A stretch of DNA of 64,000 nucleotides from UBA5314 sp035560815. Lineage in GTDB: Bacteria; Bacillota; Syntrophomonadia; Syntrophomonadales; Syntrophomonadaceae. The translations under genes and the position numbers were made by a program. The stretch spans positions 28,502 to 92,501 of the forward strand of contig DATMYR010000086.1 of assembly GCA_035560815.1 (NCBI GenBank), in the 5' to 3' direction. Of this stretch, positions 1-8,451 are shown piece after piece. Every line of letters begins with the position of its first letter. Position 1 is the first letter of the stretch. Under the pieces are notes generated by a model. It searched no databases, was not told the origin of the DNA, and saw nothing but the letters and a program-made list of their open reading frames with translations.

Positions 1-229
1 TATTCCTAACATTTTCTAATTCTGCTTCTGTGTTGTTCAAACGGAAGGTTGAATCTATTGTTGCCCAAGCATCCATGCGAGATTCTAGAGAAATTGCACC
101 GATAGATGCAAAAGATAGTTGATTTGGGGGGCCATCATTTATTTGGCGTCCATTTACCGTTTCCAGCGAATAGCTTCCAGTTAGCAAGAGAATGCTCAAT
201 ACGACGACACAGCCGATCATTTTTTTCAA
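1..229 (-). CDS. YwmB-like secreted protein, N-terminal part (runs off the window)
   Basis: An open frame continues without a stop to the window edge, so only about 76 N-terminal residues are present. It begins MKKMIGCVVVLSILLL, a signal peptide or membrane anchor, followed by a polar region with SIGAISLESRMDAWATIDS. I chose the TTG at 229 because a GGGAG ribosome site lies 10 bases upstream; an ATG three codons later has worse spacing. In Bacillus the ywmB gene lies downstream of the ATP synthase operon, and the position here is the same, which is the main reason for the name. The sequence match itself is from memory and weak. The gene is separated from the genes upstream by a terminator. 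Confidence 0.5.
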   Translation of the reverse strand, partial: MKKMIGCVVVLSILLLTGSYSLETVNGRQINDGPPNQLSFASIGAISLESRMDAWATIDSTFRLNNTEAELENVRN

Positions 230-304
230 ATAACATACACTCCCAATTATCATGTATAACAATTCTTGCCACCACCTGGACTATTTATTCCAGTTATAAG
301 AGCA

Positions 305-331
305 TAAAAAAAACCTGATCAAGAATCAGGT
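305..331 (-). terminator. Intrinsic terminator after the atp-linked small genes
   Basis: On the minus strand a 7-bp stem ACCTGAT/ATCAGGT with a 5-base loop is followed by a run of eight T. It lies just after the 85-residue membrane protein gene and before the YwmB-like gene, so it separates the two transcription units. Confidence 0.8.
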
Positions 332-367
332 CAAACATAATCGGTCTATTATATTTTTTGTGTGTTT

Positions 368-625
368 CTAATCAATGTTGGATCCGGGTTCCTCGGTTTC
401 GCTTTCGGGCAACGATTTTTCTTCCTGCTCAGGACCGGATAAACTGGCTTCTTCTTCCGCGCGGCGAGCCGCTTCCTCCTCTAACTCCTTGAGGTACTCC
501 TCTTTGCGCTGCTTGAAGACAGCCGCTTTCTTCTCGAAGCGAATGGTTTGCTTCCAGATGACCAGTCCAAAGAATACAGTAACAAGTACCACGATACAAA
601 TCAGTACAAGGAAAGCTCTGGGCAT
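368..625 (-). CDS. Small single-pass membrane protein, unknown function
   Basis: 85 residues. One hydrophobic N-terminal helix (about residues 4-24) is followed by a charged, Glu/Lys/Arg-rich tail predicted to be coiled coil (KQRKEEYLKELEEEAARR) and an acidic C-terminus. A GGAGGG ribosome site stands 7 bases before the ATG. It follows another small membrane protein of the same layout (657-845) and precedes a terminator, so the two are probably co-transcribed, possibly as read-through from the ATP synthase operon. I do not recognise the family and assign no function. Confidence 0.7.
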   Translation of the reverse strand: MPRAFLVLICIVVLVTVFFGLVIWKQTIRFEKKAAVFKQRKEEYLKELEEEAARRAEEEASLSGPEQEEKSLPESETEEPGSNID

Positions 626-656
626 CGTATCCCTCCATTCCCTTCCTCAAACACCG

Positions 657-845
657 TTATTGATTATCGTCTTGATCCTGCCAGGTTCCTCTCCGCTTCA
701 TACGCTCTTCCTTTTTACGCTGCTTGGCTTCCCTGCCTCGTTGTTCCATTTTCTTGGTTGCCTGCCAAAGCATAAGGTAAATAAGACCCTTCACTAAATA
801 GTATATGAGGGTCACTATGATTAATGTCTTTAACAACGGATTCAT
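657..845 (-). CDS. Small single-pass membrane protein, unknown function
   Basis: 62 residues: a hydrophobic helix at about residues 5-27 (LLKTLIIVTLIYYLVKGLIY) followed by a strongly basic, polar tail (KQRKKEERMKRRG). A GAGG ribosome site lies about 10 bases before the ATG. It is the first gene after the hairpin that follows atpC. The layout, one membrane helix and a charged tail, matches the neighbour at 368-625, but no sequence similarity is obvious. Function unknown. Confidence 0.6.
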   Translation of the reverse strand: MNPLLKTLIIVTLIYYLVKGLIYLMLWQATKKMEQRGREAKQRKKEERMKRRGTWQDQDDNQ

Positions 846-913
846 GCGTTTTCTACCTCAATAACTCCTCTCTTCTCCTATAATATCATAATACTTTGTT
901 TTCTAGTAGTACA

Positions 914-945
914 AAGCCGGAAGGCTCTCGAGGTCCTTCCGGCTT
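914..945 (-). terminator. Strong hairpin just after atpC
   Basis: A perfect 11-bp stem AAGCCGGAAGG/CCTTCCGGCTT with a 10-base loop starts 13 bases beyond the atpC stop; flanking TAGTAG/CTACTA can lengthen it. The T-tract on the minus strand is short, so termination may be partial, with read-through into the two small membrane-protein genes, or the hairpin may protect the 3' end of the atp mRNA. Confidence 0.65.
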
Positions 946-958
946 GTCTACTATTTCT

Positions 959-1369
959 CTATTTGTTTTCCGATGCTCTGATTCGAGCGATTGCTCTTTG
1001 CAAAGCCATCTGTGCACGGGCCAAATTAATATCCTCGGAGCGTTGGGCTAGTCTTCTTTCAGCCCTCTCCATGGCCGATTTGGCTCGAAGTACGTCAACA
1101 TCCTCGCCCCGTTCGGCGGTCTCGGCCAAAACTCTGGCAGCATTATCCACTACTTCTAGAAATCCCCCACTTAAAGCCATGCGTCTAAAATTACCGCCCT
1201 GATCTTTATAGCGAAGTACTCCTATCTTCAGTGACGTTACCAGCGGAGCGTGGTTTTTCATGACTCCCAATTCACCTTCGGCTCCGGGAACAACCAGGAA
1301 CTGAATCTCATCCTTAAATAGAATCTGTTCCGGGGTTACGATTTCTAGCATGAAGGTGTTCTCTGCCAT
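959..1369 (-). CDS. atpC: ATP synthase F1 subunit epsilon
   Basis: 136 residues, the usual length. The N-terminal beta-sandwich contains the family pattern FLVVPGAEGELGVMKNHAPLV, and the C-terminal part is the expected pair of helices (ERAERRLAQRSEDINLARAQMALQRAIARIRA). Epsilon links gamma to the c-ring and can inhibit ATP hydrolysis by extending its C-terminal helices. It is the last gene of the ATP synthase operon, starting 3 bases after the atpD stop, and is followed by a strong hairpin. Confidence 0.97.
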   Translation of the reverse strand: MAENTFMLEIVTPEQILFKDEIQFLVVPGAEGELGVMKNHAPLVTSLKIGVLRYKDQGGNFRRMALSGGFLEVVDNAARVLAETAERGEDVDVLRAKSAMERAERRLAQRSEDINLARAQMALQRAIARIRASENK

Positions 1370-1372
1370 AGA

Positions 1373-2803
1373 CTACGCCTCCAGTCTCTTGGCCTTCGCA
1401 ATGGCGGTATCAATACTGCCCACCATGTAGAATGCATCTTCTGAGAGGTTGTCATGTTTGCCAGCCAGCACCTGACTAAAGGATTCTACAGTCTCGGCAA
1501 CCGGTACATAAATTCCCGGTGATCCAGTAAACTGCTCAGCTACGTGGAAAGGCTGAGACAGGAAGCGCTGAATCTTTCTGGCCCTGGCTACGATCAATTT
1601 GTCCTCATCACTTAATTCATCCATACCTAGAATTGCGATGATGTCTTGCAGTTCTTTGTATCTTTGTAGTATGGTCTGCACTCCGCGAGCAGTCAGGTAA
1701 TGTTTTTCACCCAAAACTACCGGATCAAGAATACGGGATGTGGAGTCCAGGGGATCCACAGCCGGATATATTCCCAACTCGGAAATCTGTCTGGATAGAA
1801 CCGTCGTCGCATCCAAGTGAGCGAAGGTTGTGGCCGGGGCCGGGTCAGTCAAGTCATCAGCAGGAACATAAACGGCCTGCGCTGAAGTGATAGATCCTTT
1901 TCTGGTAGAAGTAATACGCTCTTGCAGGATACCAATGTCAGTTGCCAGAGTAGGCTGGTAACCTACGGCGGAAGGCATACGGCCTAGAAGTGCGGACACT
2001 TCGTTGCCAGCCTGGGCAAATCTGAATATATTGTCGATGAAGATAAGAACGTCCTGTCCCCCTACATCACGGAAATACTCTGCCACGGTCAGACCGGTCA
2101 GACCAACCCGTAGGCGGGCTCCCGGAGGCTCATTCATCTGTCCGAAGATCAGGGCGCACTTGCTGATAACGCCAGACTCGGTCATTTCACCCCAGAGATC
2201 GTTTCCTTCACGGCTGCGCTCACCCACACCGGTGAATACTGAATATCCGCCGTGTTCGTAAGCGATGTTACGAATCAGTTCCTGGATAATAACGGTTTTG
2301 CCAACACCGGCGCCGCCGAACAGACCAACTTTACCACCCTTAGCATAAGGGCAGACTAAGTCGGCAACTTTTATACCAGTCTCAAGGATCTGGGTTGCAG
2401 GCAATTGGTCTACAAGAGCCGGCGGCTGGCGATGGATTTCCCAGTAATCTGAAGCATCTATCGGGGGTCCATCATCGATGACTTTTCCCAGCACGTTGAT
2501 AATGCGTCCTAAACAGCCGTCCCCTACCGGTACCTTAATAGCTGCGCCGGTATTAATGGACTTCATTCCTCTGGCTATGCCGTCCGTTGGACTTAGTGCT
2601 ACACTACGCACCACGTCATTACCCAACAGCTGCATGGCTTCCAGGGTAACATCTATGTCGGCTGAACCAGTATAACCTGCTTCCTGGTCAGCACTTCTGA
2701 TGGTAATAGCGTTCATCAGATCCGGCAACTCGCCAGGCTTGAAACGAATGTCAACTACGGCGCCAATAACCTGGGTTACCTCTCCAAACGTCACGTTCGC
2801 CAT
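1373..2803 (-). CDS. atpD: ATP synthase F1 subunit beta
   Basis: 476 residues, full length. This is the catalytic subunit that makes ATP from ADP and phosphate. The Walker A loop GGAGVGKT is at about residues 163-170, the catalytic region GERSREGNDLW follows, the Walker B strand is DVLIFIDNIFRF, and the coupling motif DELSDED is near residue 396. It lies between atpG and atpC in the standard bacterial order, with a clear ribosome site (GGAGG) before the ATG. Confidence 0.99.
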   Translation of the reverse strand: MANVTFGEVTQVIGAVVDIRFKPGELPDLMNAITIRSADQEAGYTGSADIDVTLEAMQLLGNDVVRSVALSPTDGIARGMKSINTGAAIKVPVGDGCLGRIINVLGKVIDDGPPIDASDYWEIHRQPPALVDQLPATQILETGIKVADLVCPYAKGGKVGLFGGAGVGKTVIIQELIRNIAYEHGGYSVFTGVGERSREGNDLWGEMTESGVISKCALIFGQMNEPPGARLRVGLTGLTVAEYFRDVGGQDVLIFIDNIFRFAQAGNEVSALLGRMPSAVGYQPTLATDIGILQERITSTRKGSITSAQAVYVPADDLTDPAPATTFAHLDATTVLSRQISELGIYPAVDPLDSTSRILDPVVLGEKHYLTARGVQTILQRYKELQDIIAILGMDELSDEDKLIVARARKIQRFLSQPFHVAEQFTGSPGIYVPVAETVESFSQVLAGKHDNLSEDAFYMVGSIDTAIAKAKRLEA

Positions 2804-2852
2804 TCCAACTTTCCTCCTTTATTGAGAGAATTTCGCACTTAATTTTCTGTGC

Positions 2853-3728
2853 TTACTTCTTCAGTGCTTCGGCGCCACCGACGATATCGAGGATTTCGTC
2901 CGTAATTGCCGCCTGTCTTATTTTGTTCATTTGCAGGGTATATGCATCGATCATTTCCCCTGCATTGGTAGTTGCATTACCCATGGCGGTCATTCTAGCA
3001 CCATGCTCGCTGGCTTTACCTTCTAACATGGCATTGTAGATCTGACTCCCTACATATCTGGGCAACAGTGAAATCAGAATTTCTTCGGCACTGGGCTCGT
3101 AAATATAGTCTACCACATGCTCGTCACCAGCTTCGTCCTGGGTCGGAGGTTCCAGAGGCAGCAATCTAGTCACGGTAGGAATCTGTCTCAGTACGTTGAT
3201 AAACTTGGCATATACCAGATAAACTTCGTCCAGTTCCTCGTTCTCGTAGGCATTGATTACATATTCGGCAACTTCCCTTGCGTCTGCATAGGCGATGTTG
3301 TCTCCCAGGGCAATGAATTCGGCATCAACGCCCTCACGCTTGCGGTAAAAATCTCTGCTCTTCCTGCCTACCGCAACAATGCCTAGGTCTAGTTTGCGCT
3401 CGTCTTCAGCAATAGCCTGGTTGGCTGCGCGGATGATGTTGGTGTTATAGGCTCCGCAAAGTCCACGGTCGGCGGTAACAACGATATACCCCACCTTGCG
3501 GATATCTTCGCGTTTCTCCAACAGAGGATGTCTCACATCGAAGGCCACTGCTGCTAATCTAGCAACGGTTCCCCGCAGCGTCTCATTGTAGGGCCGCGAG
3601 GACTCGGCTTTTTCCTGGGCCCGGCGTAGCTTGGCAGCGGCTACCATCTTCATAGCTTTGGTAATCTGCTGCGTGTTCTTAACGCTGCGTATCCGGCGTT
3701 TAAAGTCTCTTACACCTGCTCCTGCCAT
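2853..3728 (-). CDS. atpG: ATP synthase F1 subunit gamma
   Basis: 291 residues. The N-terminal helix has the typical sequence DFKRRIRSVKNTQQITKAMKMVAAAKLRRAQ, and the C-terminal helix has EMIDAYTLQMNKIRQAAIT, the two halves of the rotating coiled coil. The central Rossmann-like fold (VTADRGLCGAYN) is intact. The gene lies 12 bases after atpA and 49 bases before atpD. Confidence 0.98.
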   Translation of the reverse strand: MAGAGVRDFKRRIRSVKNTQQITKAMKMVAAAKLRRAQEKAESSRPYNETLRGTVARLAAVAFDVRHPLLEKREDIRKVGYIVVTADRGLCGAYNTNIIRAANQAIAEDERKLDLGIVAVGRKSRDFYRKREGVDAEFIALGDNIAYADAREVAEYVINAYENEELDEVYLVYAKFINVLRQIPTVTRLLPLEPPTQDEAGDEHVVDYIYEPSAEEILISLLPRYVGSQIYNAMLEGKASEHGARMTAMGNATTNAGEMIDAYTLQMNKIRQAAITDEILDIVGGAEALKK

Positions 3729-3740
3729 TTAATTCACCAC

Positions 3741-5252
3741 CTATACTGCAAAAGTGGTTTTGAAGTCACCAATTGCCTTGACCAGTTTCTGTGTCACTCC
3801 ATCATCCATTTTGCCGGAATCGCGAATGGCTGACAGGACATCGCTATTGGCGCTACGCATAAATTTCAAGAAGTCTGTTTCAAATTCCCGGACTTTATCC
3901 TTGGGACAATCATCCATATAACCGTTAACACCGGCATAAATTGATACTACCTGCTCCTCCATGGGCATAGGCTGGTATTGTGGTTGTATCAATAATGAGA
4001 GCACGCGCTCACCGCGGGTCAGTCTGGCTAGAGTCGCTTTGTCCAGGTCAGATCCGAACTGGGCAAAAGCGGCCAGCTCACGATACTGAGCCAAGTCAAG
4101 ACGAAGCTGTCCGGCAACGGACTTCATAGCCTTGGTCTGAGCAGATCCACCTACGCGGCTTACTGAAAGTCCGGCGTTTACAGCAGGTCTTTGACCGGCA
4201 TAGAAGAGGTCGGTCTCCAGATATATCTGGCCATCGGTAATCGATATAACGTTGGTGGGGATGTAGGCAGATACGTCGCCTGCCTGGGTCTCGATAATCG
4301 GCAGCGCTGTAATAGATCCTCCACCATAGTTTTTATTCAGCTTGCAAGCTCTCTCAAGCAAGCGGGAATGCAGATAGAAAACGTCTCCGGGATATGCTTC
4401 ACGTCCGGGAGGACGACGGAGCAGCAGAGACATTTCGCGGTAGGCCACCGCATGCTTGGAAAGGTCATCATAAATAATCAAAACATCTTTGCCCTGGCTC
4501 ATGAACTCCTCAGCCATGGATACACCGGCATAAGGGGCCATATAAAGCAAGGGAGCGGGCTCGGAGGCTGTAGCTGCTACAATAATGGTGTAATCCATAG
4601 CGCCTGCTTCTTCAAACCGGGCCTGGATACCGGCAATGGTAGCCTGCTTCTGTCCGATACCTACATAGATGCAGATAAGGTCTTTTTTGTATTTCTGGTT
4701 GATGATGGTATCAATGGCAATAGCCGATTTTCCAGTACCGCGGTCGCCAATGATTAACTCGCGCTGGCCTCTGCCGATGGGTACCATGGTGTCGACAGCC
4801 TTGATCCCGGTCTGCATCGGAGTGTTAACTGACTCACGAGTTACCACACCGGGTGCAACTTTTTCTATCGGCCGGGTTATTGACGTGTTGATTGGCCCTT
4901 TTCCATCCAATGGTTGTCCAAGAGCATTGACTACACGGCCCAGCAAAGCATCACCTACAGGAACTTCCATGATCCTTCCGGTTGCTTTTACGATGTCGCC
5001 TTCCTTAATATGAGAATATTGTCCCAAAAGAACGGCACCGACATTGTCTTCTTCGAGGTTAAGAACCATTCCCACGGTTCCGCCTGTGAACTCCAGTAGT
5101 TCGCCGGCCATTGCTCCCTGTAAGCCATAAACACGAGCAATACCGTCACCGACGTATATAACAGAGCCCACATTGCTGACCTCGACCTCGGATTGGTAGC
5201 GCTCAATCTGTTGTCTTAAAATGGCGCTAATCTCTTCCGGCCTAATACTCAT
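3741..5252 (-). CDS. atpA: ATP synthase F1 subunit alpha
   Basis: 503 residues, full length. This is the non-catalytic nucleotide-binding subunit. The P-loop GDRGTGKSA is near residue 170, the region DDLSKHAVAYREMSLLLRRPPGREAYPGD is fully conserved in type, and the signature PAVNAGLSVSRVGG is near residue 360. It stands in the middle of the operon, 21 bases after atpH and before atpG. Confidence 0.99.
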   Translation of the reverse strand: MSIRPEEISAILRQQIERYQSEVEVSNVGSVIYVGDGIARVYGLQGAMAGELLEFTGGTVGMVLNLEEDNVGAVLLGQYSHIKEGDIVKATGRIMEVPVGDALLGRVVNALGQPLDGKGPINTSITRPIEKVAPGVVTRESVNTPMQTGIKAVDTMVPIGRGQRELIIGDRGTGKSAIAIDTIINQKYKKDLICIYVGIGQKQATIAGIQARFEEAGAMDYTIIVAATASEPAPLLYMAPYAGVSMAEEFMSQGKDVLIIYDDLSKHAVAYREMSLLLRRPPGREAYPGDVFYLHSRLLERACKLNKNYGGGSITALPIIETQAGDVSAYIPTNVISITDGQIYLETDLFYAGQRPAVNAGLSVSRVGGSAQTKAMKSVAGQLRLDLAQYRELAAFAQFGSDLDKATLARLTRGERVLSLLIQPQYQPMPMEEQVVSIYAGVNGYMDDCPKDKVREFETDFLKFMRSANSDVLSAIRDSGKMDDGVTQKLVKAIGDFKTTFAV

Positions 5253-5273
5253 TTATGTGCTCACCCCTATCGC

Positions 5274-5822
5274 TTAACTAATCTTTACTTTTTTCAGCTG
5301 TTGTTTTAACATTTCCAATCGCTTGGCTATGGTTGCGTCGATGATTCGGTCCCCTATGCGAAGTTTTACTCCGCCGATTAACGATTCATCTACAACCTGG
5401 TTCAACTTCACTGTCTTACCCGTTGAAGCTGAAAGTCTGCCTGCCAGATCCTGAACCTCGTCATCTGCAATCGCTTTGGCGGAAATCAGATCGGCTTTCG
5501 TGATATTTCTGGTTTCATCAGCCATAGCCTTGTACTCTTCGACGATGACATAAAGGTATCCTTCCCGCCTTTTATCCAATACCATGTCAAGGAAATTCAT
5601 GGTAAGCTGCGATATCTTACCATTAAATATTTGTGAAACGATTTCCTTTTTCTCCCTGACAGGAACTAAAAGGTGTCCCAAATACCCTTTTAACTCCGGA
5701 ACTTGGTCAAGCGCTGAGATAATCAACTCCAATTCCTGTTGGAATTGGTCTATGCTGTTCGCTTCCCGGGCAAGGCCAAAGAATGCTTCGGCATAGCGCC
5801 TGGCGACGCTCTTGTTTAGCAT
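5274..5822 (-). CDS. atpH: ATP synthase F1 subunit delta
   Basis: 182 residues. It starts VARRYAEAFFGLA, the family's N-terminal helix, and ends with the conserved C-terminal pattern LIGGVKLRIGDRIIDATIAKRLEMLKQQL. Delta joins the top of F1 to the peripheral stalk formed by subunit b. The start codon overlaps the end of atpF by 7 bases, so translation of the two is probably coupled. Confidence 0.97.
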   Translation of the reverse strand: MLNKSVARRYAEAFFGLAREANSIDQFQQELELIISALDQVPELKGYLGHLLVPVREKKEIVSQIFNGKISQLTMNFLDMVLDKRREGYLYVIVEEYKAMADETRNITKADLISAKAIADDEVQDLAGRLSASTGKTVKLNQVVDESLIGGVKLRIGDRIIDATIAKRLEMLKQQLKKVKIS

Positions 5823-6427
5823 AGTAATTCGCCCGCCTCGTTAACAAATTGTGTCACCATGTTCTTTTGATCATCTTCGTTAATAACTCTGCCTAGAATC
5901 TTCTCGGCAGCGAATATTGCCAGGCTGGCTGCAGTTTCCTTCAATTCGGCCTTGGCAGCTTGTGTTGCAGCCTGAATATCCGCAGTAGCCTTGGTTTTGA
6001 TTCCGGCGGCCTCTTCCTTGGCTTTGCCGATCATTTCATTCTTGGCATCCTCAGCCGCTTTAGTGGCCCGGGCGACGATCTCCTGGGCTTCCCTACGGGA
6101 TTCGGCCAGGTTAGCCTGGGTCTCTTTTCTCATTTGTTCAACTTCAGATTTTACCTCTTCTGCATGCTTTAACGAGCTTTCAATGGTGGTGGTACGTTGT
6201 TCTAACATAGCATTGATAGGTCCGTAACCGAACTTATAGACCATTGCCAACAGAATCAAGAAGTTAACCAACGACCAGCCGATAACATAGAGATTACCAA
6301 AAGCAGGGGTTCCGCCCCCCTCTTGCTCGATAGCTCCTTCAGCTGCCATGCAGAGGGTTGCATATCCAAACACCATTATCATGGTCAGTATAAATACTGC
6401 CCAACCGGCTTTTTTCTTACTAATCAC
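5816..6427 (-). CDS. atpF: ATP synthase Fo subunit b, with N-terminal extension
   Basis: 203 residues, longer than the usual 155-175. The family core starts near residue 45 with the membrane helix (LYVIGWSLVNFLILLAMVYKFGYGP), followed by a long charged coiled coil that forms the peripheral stalk. Ahead of it is an extra hydrophobic stretch of about 28 residues (WAVFILTMIMVFGYATLCMA) that looks like a signal peptide. The start is GTG, with GGAGG ten bases upstream; no alternative start with a ribosome site is seen nearer the core, so the extension is probably translated. The 3' end overlaps atpH. Confidence 0.95.
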   Translation of the reverse strand: MISKKKAGWAVFILTMIMVFGYATLCMAAEGAIEQEGGGTPAFGNLYVIGWSLVNFLILLAMVYKFGYGPINAMLEQRTTTIESSLKHAEEVKSEVEQMRKETQANLAESRREAQEIVARATKAAEDAKNEMIGKAKEEAAGIKTKATADIQAATQAAKAELKETAASLAIFAAEKILGRVINEDDQKNMVTQFVNEAGELLC

Positions 6428-6463
6428 GGATGTGCTACCTCCAATCTCGCGCTAAAGCATTTG

Positions 6464-6499
6464 GGGCGATAGGGCAATGTTAAGAGCGCCCTATCGCCC
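6464..6499 (-). other. 12-bp perfect hairpin between atpE and atpF
   Basis: GGGCGATAGGGC at 6464-6475 pairs perfectly with GCCCTATCGCCC at 6488-6499, leaving a 12-base loop. It begins 36 bases after the atpE stop and ends about 37 bases before the atpF start. There is no T-run, so it is not a simple terminator. It could protect or process the atpE message, which must be translated many times more than the other subunits. That role is inference. Confidence 0.75.
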
Positions 6500-6534
6500 G
6501 CAAATCTCAGCCCATTTAGTGGTTTAGTGTCTTG

Positions 6535-6756
6535 TTAGCTGACCTTGTTTACTAACATAAAGGCAATCAGCAGACCATAAATGGTCAGGGTCTCAATAAA
6601 AGCCAGGGTAATGAAGAGAAGGGTTCTAACGTCCCCTCCGACTTCGGGCTGCCGTGCAATAGCTTCAAAAGCTTTGCCTCCCGCAACGCCCATTCCTATA
6701 CCACCACCGATACCGGCGATTGATACAGCCAAACCTGCACCTAATGCTGGGCCCAT
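6535..6756 (-). CDS. atpE: ATP synthase Fo subunit c (c-ring)
   Basis: 73 residues from the ATG at 6756, chosen because AAGGAGG lies 7 bases upstream; a longer frame upstream has no ribosome site. Two membrane helices flank the polar loop ARQPE. Helix 2 carries the ion-binding Glu in AFIETLTIYGLL. Helix 1 is GIGGGIGMGVAGG, with Met where sodium-dependent rings have Gln, and Thr follows the Glu instead of the ES pair, so proton rather than sodium coupling is more likely (inference from known Na+ rings). Confidence 0.97.
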   Translation of the reverse strand: MGPALGAGLAVSIAGIGGGIGMGVAGGKAFEAIARQPEVGGDVRTLLFITLAFIETLTIYGLLIAFMLVNKVS

Positions 6757-6825
6757 CCTTTTCCCTCCTTTCAAGCTCAAATGCTTGCATTGAGCAAAGA
6801 TTTCCTTACCAAACCTACCAGTGAT

Positions 6826-7509
6826 TTAGTGACCATGGCCTGCCGCAGCAGCAATATAGCTGGACGACAGGATTGTAAACACGATAGCCTGGATGGCGCC
6901 GAGTAACAAGCTTAAGCCCATTACCAGTGAAGGTACAACGAAAGGCGCCATAAATAATAGGAATCCGATAACCATTTCCTCACCGAATATGTTCCCGAAA
7001 AGACGGACGGTGAGGGATAGCGGATGGGCCAGTTCTTCAACTAGATTTAGCGGCAGCATTGCCACACTCGGACTTATGAAGTGGCCCAGATAGTGAAAAC
7101 CATGCTCGGAAAATCCTGCGATGTGAATCGAGAAGAATGTTACAAGAGCCAGGGTCATGGTAACGTTCCAGTTGCTGGTAGGCGGTTGGAAACCATCAAT
7201 ATGCCCGGCTCCGGGTATGAGACCGCTGTAGTTGCTAATCAGAATAAACAAGAAAAACGACGTAAGCAGCGGTGCCCATTTTTTGGCCACATGTTCTTCC
7301 TCCATTAACTGGGTGAAGAACTCGTATGTCCATGTAACTATGGCTTCAAAGGCGTTTTGCAGTCCTTTTGGAACCAATTGCATATTACGGGTAGCTGTGA
7401 AGGCAACGATTCCGATCAAAGCAATAATACACCATTCGGTAAACACCAAATGGTCGACTTTAACAGGGCCAAATTGAAACAGGGTGGAATCCAACATTCC
7501 AAAGATCAT
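6826..7509 (-). CDS. atpB: ATP synthase Fo subunit a
   Basis: 227 residues from the ATG at 7509. I preferred this start to one 27 codons upstream because a GGGAAGGGGGG ribosome site precedes it and the length then fits the family. It is a multi-pass membrane protein forming the ion half-channels beside the c-ring. The essential Arg is in LSLTVRLFGNIFGEEMV, and the C-terminal helix (LLGAIQAIVFTILSSSYIAAAAGHGH) is typical. It is followed by atpE after 69 bases. Confidence 0.97.
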   Translation of the reverse strand: MIFGMLDSTLFQFGPVKVDHLVFTEWCIIALIGIVAFTATRNMQLVPKGLQNAFEAIVTWTYEFFTQLMEEEHVAKKWAPLLTSFFLFILISNYSGLIPGAGHIDGFQPPTSNWNVTMTLALVTFFSIHIAGFSEHGFHYLGHFISPSVAMLPLNLVEELAHPLSLTVRLFGNIFGEEMVIGFLLFMAPFVVPSLVMGLSLLLGAIQAIVFTILSSSYIAAAAGHGH

Positions 7510-7671
7510 TTGCTTTATCCCCCCTTCCCTAATAAATTTTAGTTCCTGTTTTATTACGTAAACGAAACCCGCCGGCTTCAAAAGAAGCACAAACTAATAT
7601 GGATAACCGAGCTTCTATCCCCGGTATCACCTGCCTGGAAAGGATATTTGCTCTCAAATCAGAACAAAAAA

Positions 7672-7884
7672 CTAGTTCTTGTTAGCCCTGTCCCACATCA
7701 TTTTAATCGCGGTTGCTATTCCGATCAGGCCTCCGACGAGTGTGAGCCAGGGGTCCGTGTGATATCTGTGATCTAACCAGTAACCGATCCAACCACACCC
7801 ACCTACCGCAGCAGCTATCGTAGTAACCAAATTCATTGCATCGGCCAGTGCTTTAGCCCAGTTCTTTGAATTCCTTTCCGACAT
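7672..7884 (-). CDS. AtpZ/AtpI-like ATP synthase accessory protein
   Basis: 70 residues with two predicted membrane helices (about 17-35 and 45-62) and the family pattern GGCGWIGYWLDHRY...DPWLTLVGGLIGIATAIKMM. These short proteins are encoded at the head of many bacterial atp operons and are thought to help c-ring assembly or cation supply. Only this short form is present; no second, longer AtpI gene is seen between it and atpB. The 228 bases upstream are AT-rich and should hold the operon promoter, but I could not find a convincing -35/-10 pair there. That leader also holds the inverted repeat GGTCAA/TTGACC near 7948-7968. Confidence 0.85.
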   Translation of the reverse strand: MSERNSKNWAKALADAMNLVTTIAAAVGGCGWIGYWLDHRYHTDPWLTLVGGLIGIATAIKMMWDRANKN

Positions 7885-8112
7885 TACCGCCCACCTTTAT
7901 CCCTCATGTTCTATTCGTCACGAAGAGTCAAAATCCTTTTTTAAATCGGTCAATTTTTTTGTTTGACCTATCGTTTTCCTTTTCTCCGCTAGGATCCCTC
8001 AAATTCAGTCAAACTCAAGGGGATAAGTCTAATAACTTCTATACGGGTAAAACGAATTCCTTTAAATTAATAAAAATATCATCTGCATTTATTGTCAGAT
8101 TATATACTAATC

Positions 8113-8448
8113 TTATGCTTCAGGGTCTTGAGAAGGATCCAGGCACAAATAGCCTTTACGCTCTAGCTTGGCAATGTGTTCCTGACGCATATCGCCTAGA
8201 TCAATACCATGCTGGTCCTCCAGCACGAACATCATGGTAACAGCTGTCTGGGCAACATCCAGGAGTTCGCGGGCAATCTGTTTTATAGCCAGATCTTCAT
8301 CCAGGACGATCTGTTCACCGCTTAAGCCCCGGTATTTGCCAATAACCTGGGCCAATTCCCCGGCCTCCTCCATGAGCTTCAAGGCTGTTGATTCCAGTGA
8401 TGGATTCAGTTGATTGAGCCGGGGTAAAGAAAGAGTCTTGGTATCCAT
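8113..8448 (-). CDS. MazG-like nucleotide pyrophosphohydrolase
   Basis: 111 residues, the size of a single MazG-like domain. The metal-binding helices are visible as LKLMEEAGELAQVIGKY (ExxE type) and ARELLDVAQTAVTMM (ExxD type). The family hydrolyses nucleoside triphosphates to monophosphates, cleaning the nucleotide pool. It starts 3 bases after the stop of the dCMP deaminase gene, which suggests a shared role in nucleotide metabolism. The exact substrate cannot be told. Confidence 0.8.
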   Translation of the reverse strand: MDTKTLSLPRLNQLNPSLESTALKLMEEAGELAQVIGKYRGLSGEQIVLDEDLAIKQIARELLDVAQTAVTMMFVLEDQHGIDLGDMRQEHIAKLERKGYLCLDPSQDPEA

Positions 8449-8451
8449 TGC

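Noticed and set aside
106..318. Plus-strand frame of 70 codons at the left end
   Set aside because: It overlaps in antisense the partial YwmB-like gene, which has a signal peptide, a ribosome site and supporting gene order; the frame has no ribosome site.
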